From: Chitinispirillaceae bacterium | GTDB taxonomy: Bacteria > Fibrobacterota > Chitinivibrionia > Chitinivibrionales > Chitinispirillaceae | DNA: 11,204 bases | Assembly: GCA_016926315.1 (NCBI GenBank) | Contig: JAFGOU010000046.1 | Coordinates: forward strand, 1 to 11,204 | Reading direction: 5' to 3' | Part shown: piece after piece, positions 6,728 to 11,204 of the stretch | Layout of the letters: each line of letters begins with the position of its first letter | How positions within the stretch are numbered: position 1 is the first letter of the stretch | Notes under the pieces: model-generated | Seen by the model: only the letters and a program-made list of their open reading frames with translations | Databases searched by the model: none | Told to the model about the DNA's origin: nothing | Made by a program: the position numbers and the translations under genes

Positions 6728-7132
6728 ATGGAAACGGTTGCGCTGACGGTCTGGAACAGTATCATCTCCCCGGTATTCGACGCGGCAACGACGTTTTTGC
6801 TGGTCAGGCCGGACAGGGAGCGTGAGACGATTTCAGCAAACGGGCAATCGCCCATTGATGTGGTGTCTCTGCTTACTGCGGAAGGGGTATCAACCGTGAT
6901 CTGCGGCGCCATCTCCGCGCTGCCGGCCCGGCTTCTCTCCCGCAATGGCATAAACGTCATTCCATGGGTACGGGGTAATGTCGAAGAGGTGCTGGACGCC
7001 TATTATAGAGGAAACCTTGATACCCCTCTGTTTCGTATGCCCGGTTGCGGAGGCGCCGGCCGTGGCGGCAAAGGCGGCGGTCATTCAAGACGCTGCCGCA
7101 GGCGGGGAAACCATTTGAAAGAGAGGTACTGA
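6728..7132 (+). CDS. NifX/NifB C-terminal-like protein (COG1433), first of three, with Gly/Arg tail
   Basis: A 134-residue protein. Residues 1-98 match the dinitrogenase iron-molybdenum cofactor biosynthesis fold (RNase H-like): VALTVWNSIISPVFDAATTFLLV (4-26), then VSTVICGAISALPARLLSRNGINVIPW (54-80) and the usual EEVLDAYYRG helix. Such domains bind FeMo-type or Mo-Cu-S clusters. The family's frequent HFGHC motif is absent. The tail (104-134) is Gly/Arg-rich with Cys107 and Cys123. ATG 6728 fits the family's usual N-terminus; in-frame TTG codons at 6710 and 6722 are possible, and no strong ribosome binding site is seen. Its stop shares one base with the next start, indicating translational coupling. 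Confidence 0.87.
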   Translation: METVALTVWNSIISPVFDAATTFLLVRPDRERETISANGQSPIDVVSLLTAEGVSTVICGAISALPARLLSRNGINVIPWVRGNVEEVLDAYYRGNLDTPLFRMPGCGGAGRGGKGGGHSRRCRRRGNHLKERY

Positions 7133-7491
7133 TGAAAATTGCCGTTACCGCCCAGGGCACGGGCTCACAGGATCTTGTCGACAGCCGTTTCGGCAGAGGT
7201 GCGTGGTTTATCGTGTACGATACGAACAACGACGCCTATATGGCGCTTGACAATAAACAGAACCTCAACGCGACGCAGGGCGCGGGTATTCAATCCGCGG
7301 CGACCGTGGTCAACGCGGGGTGCGAGGCGCTCATTACCGGTCACTGCGGGCCTAATGCATTTGCCGCGCTGACTCGTGCCGGCACGGCGGTATACACGGT
7401 GTCCGGCGGGACCGTTGCCCAGGCGATCGAAGCATTCAAGCGGGGCGACCTGAAAAAAATCGAAAGCGCGGATGTTGAAGGACACTGGTAA
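7132..7491 (+). CDS. NifX/NifB C-terminal-like protein (COG1433), second of three
   Basis: A 119-residue single-domain COG1433 protein. It starts MKIAV, has LVDSRFGRGAWFIVYD (15-30), the QGAGIQSA segment (49-56), and CEALITGHCGPNAFAAL (64-80), where Cys64 and Cys72 sit near the expected cluster site. The C-terminal helix AQAIEAFKRGDL is typical. A cluster-binding or cluster-carrying role is inferred from the family; no nif structural genes are in the window. GAGAGG lies five bases before the ATG, and the start overlaps the previous stop as TGATG, so the two are made together and may form a hetero-complex. Confidence 0.92.
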   Translation: MKIAVTAQGTGSQDLVDSRFGRGAWFIVYDTNNDAYMALDNKQNLNATQGAGIQSAATVVNAGCEALITGHCGPNAFAALTRAGTAVYTVSGGTVAQAIEAFKRGDLKKIESADVEGHW

Positions 7492-7519
7492 TATAATTGC
7501 AGATTGGGGATTGCAGAAT

Positions 7520-7551
7520 GCCTGCCTGCGCCGAGGCTTCGGCAGGCAGGC
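7520..7551. repeat. Palindromic repeat element with 9-bp perfect arms
   Basis: The arms GCCTGCCTG (7520-7528) and CAGGCAGGC (7543-7551) pair perfectly, with an inner CCGA/TCGG stem (7531-7534 with 7539-7542) and loop GGCT; a two-base bulge (7529-7530) separates them. No T run follows, so a Rho-independent terminator is unlikely. The form resembles dispersed REP-like palindromes. It is in the 129-base gap between the second and third COG1433 genes, preceded by two GATTGCAGA-like words. Confidence 0.7.
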
Positions 7552-7620
7552 GGATTGAAAAACAACAAAACAAAGGCTACTGTTCAACCTGCAAGCCATA
7601 AACTCGACTTAGGAGGAAAT

Positions 7621-7959
7621 GTGAAAATTGCCGTACCGACCGCTGATGGAAAACTCTGCATGCACTTCGGCCATTGCGAACGGTTTGTCATCGTGGATGT
7701 TGATGATACGACAAAAACCATAATCGGAAAAGAAGAGGCGGTTCCGCCGATGCACGAGCCGGGAGTGCTGCCGAAATGGCTCCACGAAAAAGGCGTAAAC
7801 GTCATTATCGCCAGCGGCATGGGCATGCGGGCCCAGCAATTTTTTGCACAGTACGGGATCAAGGTCATTGTCGGCGCGCCGTCAGAGCATCCGCAGACCG
7901 TGGCGCTCGACTATCTCAAAGGGTCGCTGGTGACCGGATCGAACATATGCGATCATTGA
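7621..7959 (+). CDS. NifX/NifB C-terminal-like protein (COG1433), third of three, canonical HFGHC form
   Basis: A 112-residue protein and the most canonical of the three paralogues. It opens MKIAVPTADGKLCMHFGHCERF: the HFGHC motif (15-19) is typical of the NifX/orange-protein-like group. HEPGVLPKWLHEKGVNVIIASGMGMRAQQFF (45-75) and GIKVIVGAPSE (79-89) follow in the usual order. Members bind metal-sulfur clusters, such as the Mo-Cu-S cluster of ORP. The GTG start at 7621 is supported by AGGAGG at 7611-7616; an ATG two bases earlier hits a stop at once. A palindromic repeat separates it from the second paralogue. The 193 bases after it hold another repeat and a control region. Confidence 0.95.
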   Translation: MKIAVPTADGKLCMHFGHCERFVIVDVDDTTKTIIGKEEAVPPMHEPGVLPKWLHEKGVNVIIASGMGMRAQQFFAQYGIKVIVGAPSEHPQTVALDYLKGSLVTGSNICDH

Positions 7960-8004
7960 GTATACGATTTCATGAATATTATTGTGTATTATCAATACCA
8001 TTGG

Positions 8005-8078
8005 CCGTCATTCCGGCGAAAGCCGGAATCCATCGTTTTCCAATGAATCTGGATGCCGGATCAGGTCCTGCATGACGG
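8005..8078. repeat. 74-base dispersed-type repeat with two hairpins and terminal inverted repeats
   Basis: The ends are inverted copies, CCGTCAT (8005-8011) and ATGACGG (8072-8078). The left half is a perfect hairpin, ATTCCGGC/GCCGGAAT (8010-8017 with 8022-8029) closed by a GAAA loop. The right half, ATGCCGGA...TCCTGCAT (8053-8073), is a second hairpin with one mismatch. The phrase 'GTCATTCCGGCGAAAGCCGG' is one I know as common in REP/MITE-like intergenic repeats of many Proteobacteria and relatives. No open reading frame or transposase is associated with it. Confidence 0.75.
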
Positions 8079-8090
8079 ATTGAAACGTCT

Positions 8091-8122
8091 TTGCATATAG
8101 ATGCAATTGCACTAAGATACAA
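8091..8122. promoter_or_regulatory. Tandem 16-base palindromic operator candidates before the DUF5320 gene
   Basis: Two adjoining 16-base sites: TTGCAT-ATAG-ATGCAA (8091-8106), a perfect inverted repeat with 6-base arms, and TTGCAC-TAAG-ATACAA (8107-8122), a degraded copy identical at 12 of 16 positions. They end 30 bases before the ATG at 8153. A candidate promoter, TTGCAT with TAAGAT 16 bases on, would lie inside the pair, so a bound dimer could block or shape transcription. The same half-site occurs before the first COG1433 gene at 6602-6646. Confidence 0.6.
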
Positions 8123-8152
8123 CTTTTTCAATAAACAACAAAGGAGGGCATT

Positions 8153-8515
8153 ATGCCACGAGGAGATGGAACCGGCCCTGCGGGAATGGGGGCAATGACA
8201 GGAAGGGCGGCAGGTTATTGTGCGGGATACACCGTACCCGGGTATATGAACCCGGCCCCGGGATGGGGACGGGGCATGGGGTATGGACGCGGATGGGGCC
8301 GCGGATTCGGCAGAGGAATGGGATGGGGACGCGGATGGGGATATGCCGCGCCTGCATACCCGGCACCAGCATATTCCGCTTATCCGGTACCCTATACGCC
8401 GGCAGCCACCCCGCAAAACGAAATGGATCTCCTGCAAAACCAGGCGAAATATTTCGGGGAAGCACTGGAGGAGATCAACAGGCGCTTGGCGGAACTCAAA
8501 GCTGAAAAGAAGTAA
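8153..8515 (+). CDS. DUF5320 domain-containing protein, Gly/Arg/Trp-rich with C-terminal coiled coil
   Basis: A 120-residue protein of unknown function. The N-terminus MPRGDGTGPAGMGAMTGR followed by AAGYC (1-23) is the hallmark of DUF5320, a small family found mostly in anaerobes next to COG1433 and Mrp-type genes. Residues 37-64 form a GWGRG/GMGYGRG-type repeat, almost only Gly, Arg, Trp, Met, Phe and Tyr. A Pro/Ala/Tyr-rich spacer follows (65-87), then a charged helix with heptad spacing (90-118), probably a coiled coil for self-association. One Cys (Cys23) is present. AAGGAGGG lies at 8141-8148. The tandem palindromes directly upstream suggest specific control. Confidence 0.9.
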   Translation: MPRGDGTGPAGMGAMTGRAAGYCAGYTVPGYMNPAPGWGRGMGYGRGWGRGFGRGMGWGRGWGYAAPAYPAPAYSAYPVPYTPAATPQNEMDLLQNQAKYFGEALEEINRRLAELKAEKK

Positions 8516-8528
8516 GCGGGTCCACCTG

Positions 8529-8569
8529 AAGGTTGCCGCACGCCTCGTTTGAAAGGGTGCGGCGACCTT
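8529..8569 (+). terminator. Strong hairpin between DUF5320 and DUF89 genes, probable terminator or attenuator
   Basis: AAGGTTGCCGCAC (8529-8541) pairs with GTGCGGCGACCTT (8557-8569) over 13 base pairs including one G-T pair, with further C-G pairs possible in the loop. Only three T's follow, so termination may be partial. It begins 13 bases after the DUF5320 stop and ends 21 bases before the DUF89 start, so it may lower expression of the downstream genes relative to DUF5320. Confidence 0.6.
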
Positions 8570-8590
8570 TGCAACGACGATCAACTGCCC

Positions 8591-9511
8591 ATGAAAACGT
8601 TTCTTGAATGCCTGCCGTGTTTCGTCAATCAGGCGCTGTCGTCACTGAAACGTGCGAACTCGACGCCCGAGCAGACCGAAAAGGTGATGCGCGCGGTTTT
8701 TACGGAGTTGGCCGCGCTGGATTTCAGCGCCTCCCCGCCGGTAACCGGCACTAAAATATACCGTATCATCCGGACCATGGTGCGGAGCGCCGATCCCTTT
8801 GCACACGATAAAAAGCAGTACAACGCTCTTGCGTTATCGCTGGTTCCTGAAATGCAACAAGTCATTACCCAGGCACCGGACCCTTTTCTTGCCGCGCTGA
8901 AACTGGCAATCGCGGCCAATATCATTGATTTCGGCAAGAACGGATCGCTGTCCGAATCCGAGGTGCGCGCATGCCTCGACCGCGCGTCTGACGCGCGAAT
9001 CGATGAAGACGCCGCTCTCAGGCTGCAGCATGCCGTCGTCGAAGCACAATCGGTTCTTTATTTATGCGATAACGCCGGAGAGATCGTGTTCGACCGGCTG
9101 CTCATCGAGCACCTGCCCCACAGCAAGATAACCTGCGCGGTGCGGGGAGCGCCGGCCATCAATGACGCCACCATGGAAGACGCGAATGAGGCCGGATTGA
9201 CGGAACTGGTATCGGTTATTTCCAACGGTTCGGACGCTCCCGGAACCATTCTGGCGGACTGCTCCGAAGAGTTCCATCGCGCGTTCGATGCCGCCGACCT
9301 GGTGATCGCCAAGGGACAGGGCAACTTCGAGACTCTGAGCGATGTGCACGATAAACGGCTATTCTTCTTGCTGCAGATAAAATGCCCGGTCATCGCCCGG
9401 GACAGCGGCTTTCCAACCGGGACGTTCGTCGTATCGGAGCGGTATGTCGATTGCAAAATAGAAACAGTAAGGCCGGGTGAAACCGTAACAAGGGAGGTAG
9501 CAAATGGGTAA
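8591..9511 (+). CDS. DUF89 family protein, ARMT1-like metal-dependent damage-control phosphatase
   Basis: A 306-residue cytosolic protein of the DUF89/COG1578 family. Characterised relatives are metal-dependent phosphatases acting on damaged or surplus phosphometabolites; the substrate of this bacterial branch is not known. It begins MKTFLECLPCF, with the subfamily's Cys7 and Cys10. The metal-site motif LCDNAGEIVFD is at 158-168 (Asp160, Asn161, Asp168), AINDATMEDA at 189-198, and VIAKGQGNFETLSD at 238-251, whose Lys241 is expected to contact phosphate. ATG 8591 fits the family N-terminus; an upstream in-frame TTG at 8549 lies inside a hairpin and is rejected. No clear ribosome binding site precedes it. 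Its end overlaps the next small gene by eight bases. Confidence 0.93.
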   Translation: MKTFLECLPCFVNQALSSLKRANSTPEQTEKVMRAVFTELAALDFSASPPVTGTKIYRIIRTMVRSADPFAHDKKQYNALALSLVPEMQQVITQAPDPFLAALKLAIAANIIDFGKNGSLSESEVRACLDRASDARIDEDAALRLQHAVVEAQSVLYLCDNAGEIVFDRLLIEHLPHSKITCAVRGAPAINDATMEDANEAGLTELVSVISNGSDAPGTILADCSEEFHRAFDAADLVIAKGQGNFETLSDVHDKRLFFLLQIKCPVIARDSGFPTGTFVVSERYVDCKIETVRPGETVTREVANG

Positions 9512-9659
9512 TGGTATGGGAAGAATGGGCGGCAGGGGGGCAGGTCCGGGTGGGGAATGCGTCTGTCCTTCGTGCGGACACCGTGAACCGCACCAGCAGG
9601 GACAGCCGTGCGATCAAAGGAAATGCCCGAAATGCGGCAACACCATGGCGCGGGGGTAA
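9504..9659 (+). CDS. 51-residue Cys-rich zinc-ribbon-like protein
   Basis: A very small gene easily missed. After a Gly/Met/Arg-rich start (MGNGMGRMGGRGAGPGG), six cysteines follow: CVCPSC (19-24), Cys36, and CPKC (41-44). Two CxxC knuckles separated by 16 residues suggest a zinc ribbon or rubredoxin-like metal site. The ribosome binding site is excellent (AGGGAGG, then seven bases to ATG 9504), and the start overlaps the end of the DUF89 gene, pointing to translational coupling. I recall similar small proteins near DUF5320 and COG1433 genes in anaerobes. Its low-complexity N-terminus is like that of the DUF5320 protein. A metallochaperone or adaptor role is only a guess. Confidence 0.85.
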   Translation: MGNGMGRMGGRGAGPGGECVCPSCGHREPHQQGQPCDQRKCPKCGNTMARG

Positions 9660-9748
9660 TTGTTCGCGAGGGTCTTGCGGCTTGAAATCGACCGCCTGAA
9701 TGCCATATCAAAATGACGAAACAGGAACCATGAACCCGGAGTCACCGT

Positions 9749-10024
9749 ATGCCAACGTACGATTATAAATGCAGCAAATGCGGCCGGCAATTCGAGGTCG
9801 TTCACGGGATGATGGACGTTACGCAACGGACCTGCCCGGAATGCGGAAGCCCGGCCGAAAAACTTATCAGTAAAGGAGGCGGGGTGCTGTTCAAGGGCCG
9901 CGGGTTTCATGCAAACGACTATCCGAGGGAGACCGGGAATGTCCGGCCGGGCGCCGCCTGCGGAAGAGAAACGCCCTGCTGCGGCCGGGACACCTTTTGC
10001 GGAAGCCCGAAGTGTGGATCGTAA
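9749..10024 (+). CDS. FmdB family zinc-ribbon protein with Cys-rich tail
   Basis: A 91-residue protein. The N-terminal 42 residues match the FmdB zinc-ribbon family: MPTYDYKCSKCGRQFEV with CxxC at 8-11 and a second CPEC at 29-32. The middle holds the common KGGGVLFKGRGFHANDY segment (43-58). The tail (70-91) is unusual in holding five more cysteines, including CGRETPCCGRD, and could bind a second metal. FmdB was named from an operon for methanogen formylmethanofuran dehydrogenase, but family members are thought to be regulators or small metal proteins and function is not proven. GGAG lies seven bases before the start. It is 89 bases after the previous small zinc-ribbon-like gene. Confidence 0.92.
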   Translation: MPTYDYKCSKCGRQFEVVHGMMDVTQRTCPECGSPAEKLISKGGGVLFKGRGFHANDYPRETGNVRPGAACGRETPCCGRDTFCGSPKCGS

Positions 10025-10047
10025 CGTTACATTAAAAAGGAGACGGT

Positions 10048-10383
10048 ATGCCTTTACGTGACGGAACAGGACCGCTGGGGTTCGGTCCAAAAACAGGACG
10101 CGGCAGAGGGTGGTGCAGGACCGGTCTGAGGTCCGTGCCGCTGAGACCGTTGGCGTTCGGCGCAAGGAACCGTTGGCTGTTTGGACTTGCCGCGCCGGTA
10201 ATTGTCGCCGCGATCCGCGACCTGGCAAATCCGCGCGGGGTGCTGCGGCATCTCGCACAAGCATTCTTATCGGATAAGAAAAAAGACAAGCGGAATATCT
10301 CTCATGTCGCGGACTATGCCGTTATCAATGAAACCCGGCCATCCGCGAAACCGGCGGAGGACGGCAAGGAACCGGCGAAATGA
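10048..10383 (+). CDS. Short protein with DUF5320-like N-terminal tag and a hydrophobic segment
   Basis: A 111-residue protein. Its first 23 residues, MPLRDGTGPLGFGPKTGR then GRGWC, repeat the DUF5320 start of the protein at 8153 (shared pattern MPxxDGTGPxGxGxxTGRxxGxC), but the rest is different. Residues 43-60 are hydrophobic (WLFGLAAPVIVAAIRDLA) and may be a membrane anchor or buried helix. The C-terminal half is basic, then polar (75-111), probably cytosolic and partly disordered. AAAAAGGAG lies seven to eight bases upstream of the start. Its stop overlaps the TrmO-like start as ATGA. No function is known; this looks like a tag shared by proteins of the same system. Confidence 0.85.
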   Translation: MPLRDGTGPLGFGPKTGRGRGWCRTGLRSVPLRPLAFGARNRWLFGLAAPVIVAAIRDLANPRGVLRHLAQAFLSDKKKDKRNISHVADYAVINETRPSAKPAEDGKEPAK

Positions 10384-10889
10384 ACGAATATGTGGTAAAA
10401 CCGATAGGTCATATCAGAAGCGAACATCAGATCCCCGAACACACTCCCATTCAACCGATTTTCTGCACTGAATGCAGGGGCCGGATTGAACTGTTTCCTG
10501 AATATGCGGAAGGGCTCAAGGATATCGAAGGCTTTTCTCATATTTATCTGTTGTATTGGTTGCATCGAGCGTCTCCGGCACGAATGACGGCAACACCGTT
10601 CCTGGAAGACAAGGAACACGGCATCTTCGCCATACGCGCGCCTTCGCGGCCCAACCCCATCGGCCTTTCGATTGTCCGGCTCATCGAAAAAAAAGGGGCA
10701 ACGCTCCATATCGGCGGAGTCGACATACTCGACATGACGCCGCTTCTTGACATAAAACCGTATATGCGCAGTGTCGATTGTTTTCCCGATGCCCGTAACG
10801 GGTGGCAGGAGAAGATAGATGCCGCCACGGCGCAGAAGCGCGGCAGAAGAGGATACATGAAAGCCAAACCAGCAGGACGACAACCATGA
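10380..10889 (+). CDS. trmO: TrmO/TsaA-like protein (tRNA t6A37 N6-methyltransferase family)
   Basis: A 169-residue protein of the TsaA/TrmO (YaeB) family. The beta-barrel signature FAIRAPSRPNPIGLS (83-97) and DILDMTPLLDIKPY (115-128) are clear. E. coli TrmO, which uses SAM to methylate N6 of threonylcarbamoyladenosine at position 37 of a tRNA-Thr, is about 235 residues; this one lacks the extra C-terminal domain. Short forms are common in anaerobes and archaea, and their tRNA activity is not certain. The gene overlaps its neighbours at both ends by ATGA (10380-10383 and 10886-10889), so it is embedded in the MinD/COG1433 operon, hinting at a role linked to that system or at simple co-expression. 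Confidence 0.9.
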   Translation: MNEYVVKPIGHIRSEHQIPEHTPIQPIFCTECRGRIELFPEYAEGLKDIEGFSHIYLLYWLHRASPARMTATPFLEDKEHGIFAIRAPSRPNPIGLSIVRLIEKKGATLHIGGVDILDMTPLLDIKPYMRSVDCFPDARNGWQEKIDAATAQKRGRRGYMKAKPAGRQP

Positions 10890-11204
10890 ACATCGCCATT
10901 GCCAGCGGTAAGGGCGGAACAGGCAAGACCACGGTCGCGACCTGTCTGGCAACGGTCTTTGCCCGGACCGGCGAGCCGGTCACCTATTGCGACTGCGACG
11001 TCGAGGAACCGAACGGCCACCTGTTTCTGACCCCCGCGATCGCTCACGCGCATGCCGCCTCCATTCCGGTGCCGCATATCGACGAATCACGCTGCACCGC
11101 CTGCGCCGAGTGCGTCAGGTTCTGTGAATATAAAGCGCTGGTCCGTCTCGGCAAAACGGTCATGGTGTTCCCCGAGCTCTGCCACGGCTGCGGCGGCTGC
11201 ACGC
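10886..11204 (+). CDS. MinD superfamily P-loop ATPase with inserted ferredoxin domain (COG1149), 3' end outside window
   Basis: The first 106 residues of a COG1149-type ATPase, open to the window edge. The deviant Walker A SGKGGTGKTT (7-16) is followed by CDCDVEEPNGHLFL, typical of this group. Then the insertion begins: CTACAECVRFC, four cysteines of a [4Fe-4S] ferredoxin motif, and CHGCGGC at the edge, the start of the second. In the Desulfovibrio ORP system, two such ATPases act with the COG1433 protein; they often occur in tandem, so a second copy may lie just outside. The start overlaps the TrmO-like stop by ATGA, and AGGAC lies nine bases upstream. Confidence 0.95.
   Translation, partial: MNIAIASGKGGTGKTTVATCLATVFARTGEPVTYCDCDVEEPNGHLFLTPAIAHAHAASIPVPHIDESRCTACAECVRFCEYKALVRLGKTVMVFPELCHGCGGCT

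Noticed and set aside
7497..7515. TTGCA words at 7497 and 7511 as further operator half-sites
   Set aside because: They belong to a short direct repeat (GATTGCAG) beside the palindromic repeat and lack the inverted partner ATGCAA.
10021..10030. Perfect 10-base palindrome GTAACGTTAC at the end of the FmdB-like gene
   Set aside because: Single copy, overlaps the stop codon, no related site elsewhere in the window.
9614..10264. 216-codon minus-strand reading frame opposite the FmdB-like and DUF5320-like genes
   Set aside because: Overlaps two genes with good ribosome binding sites and family motifs; no domain visible.

Overview
The window is GC-rich bacterial DNA with tightly packed genes. It carries markers of an anaerobic lifestyle: selenium activation genes, several NifX/NifB-type cluster-binding proteins, an Mrp-type and a ferredoxin-bearing MinD-type ATPase, DUF5320 proteins and a DUF89 protein. 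This set is typical of strict anaerobes such as Desulfobacterota and neighbouring phyla. No rRNA or phylogenetic marker is present, so the lineage is inferred only. No tRNA, CRISPR array, prophage or intact insertion sequence was seen.

Layout. (1) 1-354: 3' end of a FecE/FepC-type ABC transporter ATPase. (2) 631-2288, plus strand: yedF then selD, 20 bases apart, a selenium-activation pair; SelD uses Cys, not Sec, at its catalytic position. (3) 2349-4918, minus strand: a likely five-gene operon, read from the right: isoprenylcysteine-methyltransferase-like membrane enzyme, ECF-like sigma factor, two-TM membrane protein with a His-rich stretch, SAM methyltransferase, and a small four-cysteine protein. 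(4) 4919-5337: 419 bases of non-coding, low-complexity DNA with a degenerate 21-base tandem repeat. (5) 5338-6494, minus strand: an Mrp/NBP35 ATPase followed by a small GNAT-like protein. (6) 6728 to the right edge, plus strand, divergent from Mrp: three COG1433 (NifX-like) proteins, a DUF5320 protein, a DUF89 protein, a 51-residue Cys-rich zinc-ribbon-like protein, an FmdB-like protein, a second short protein with a DUF5320-like N-terminus, a TrmO-like protein, and the start of a MinD-type ATPase with inserted ferredoxin clusters.

Region 5-6 is the most interesting part. Divergent Mrp/COG1433 genes plus a COG1149-type ATPase recall the anaerobe-specific orange protein (ORP) loci of Desulfovibrio, where a COG1433 protein binds a Mo-Cu-S cluster and works with Mrp/MinD-type ATPases. 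Here the core is expanded by three COG1433 paralogues, two proteins sharing an N-terminal DGTGP...TGR...C tag, and two zinc-ribbon proteins. Two intergenic regions carry related TTGCA-type palindromes, including a tandem pair of 16-base sites just before the DUF5320 gene, suggesting a common regulator that is not in the window. Two palindromic repeats of dispersed type (7520-7551 and 8005-8078) also lie inside this cluster.
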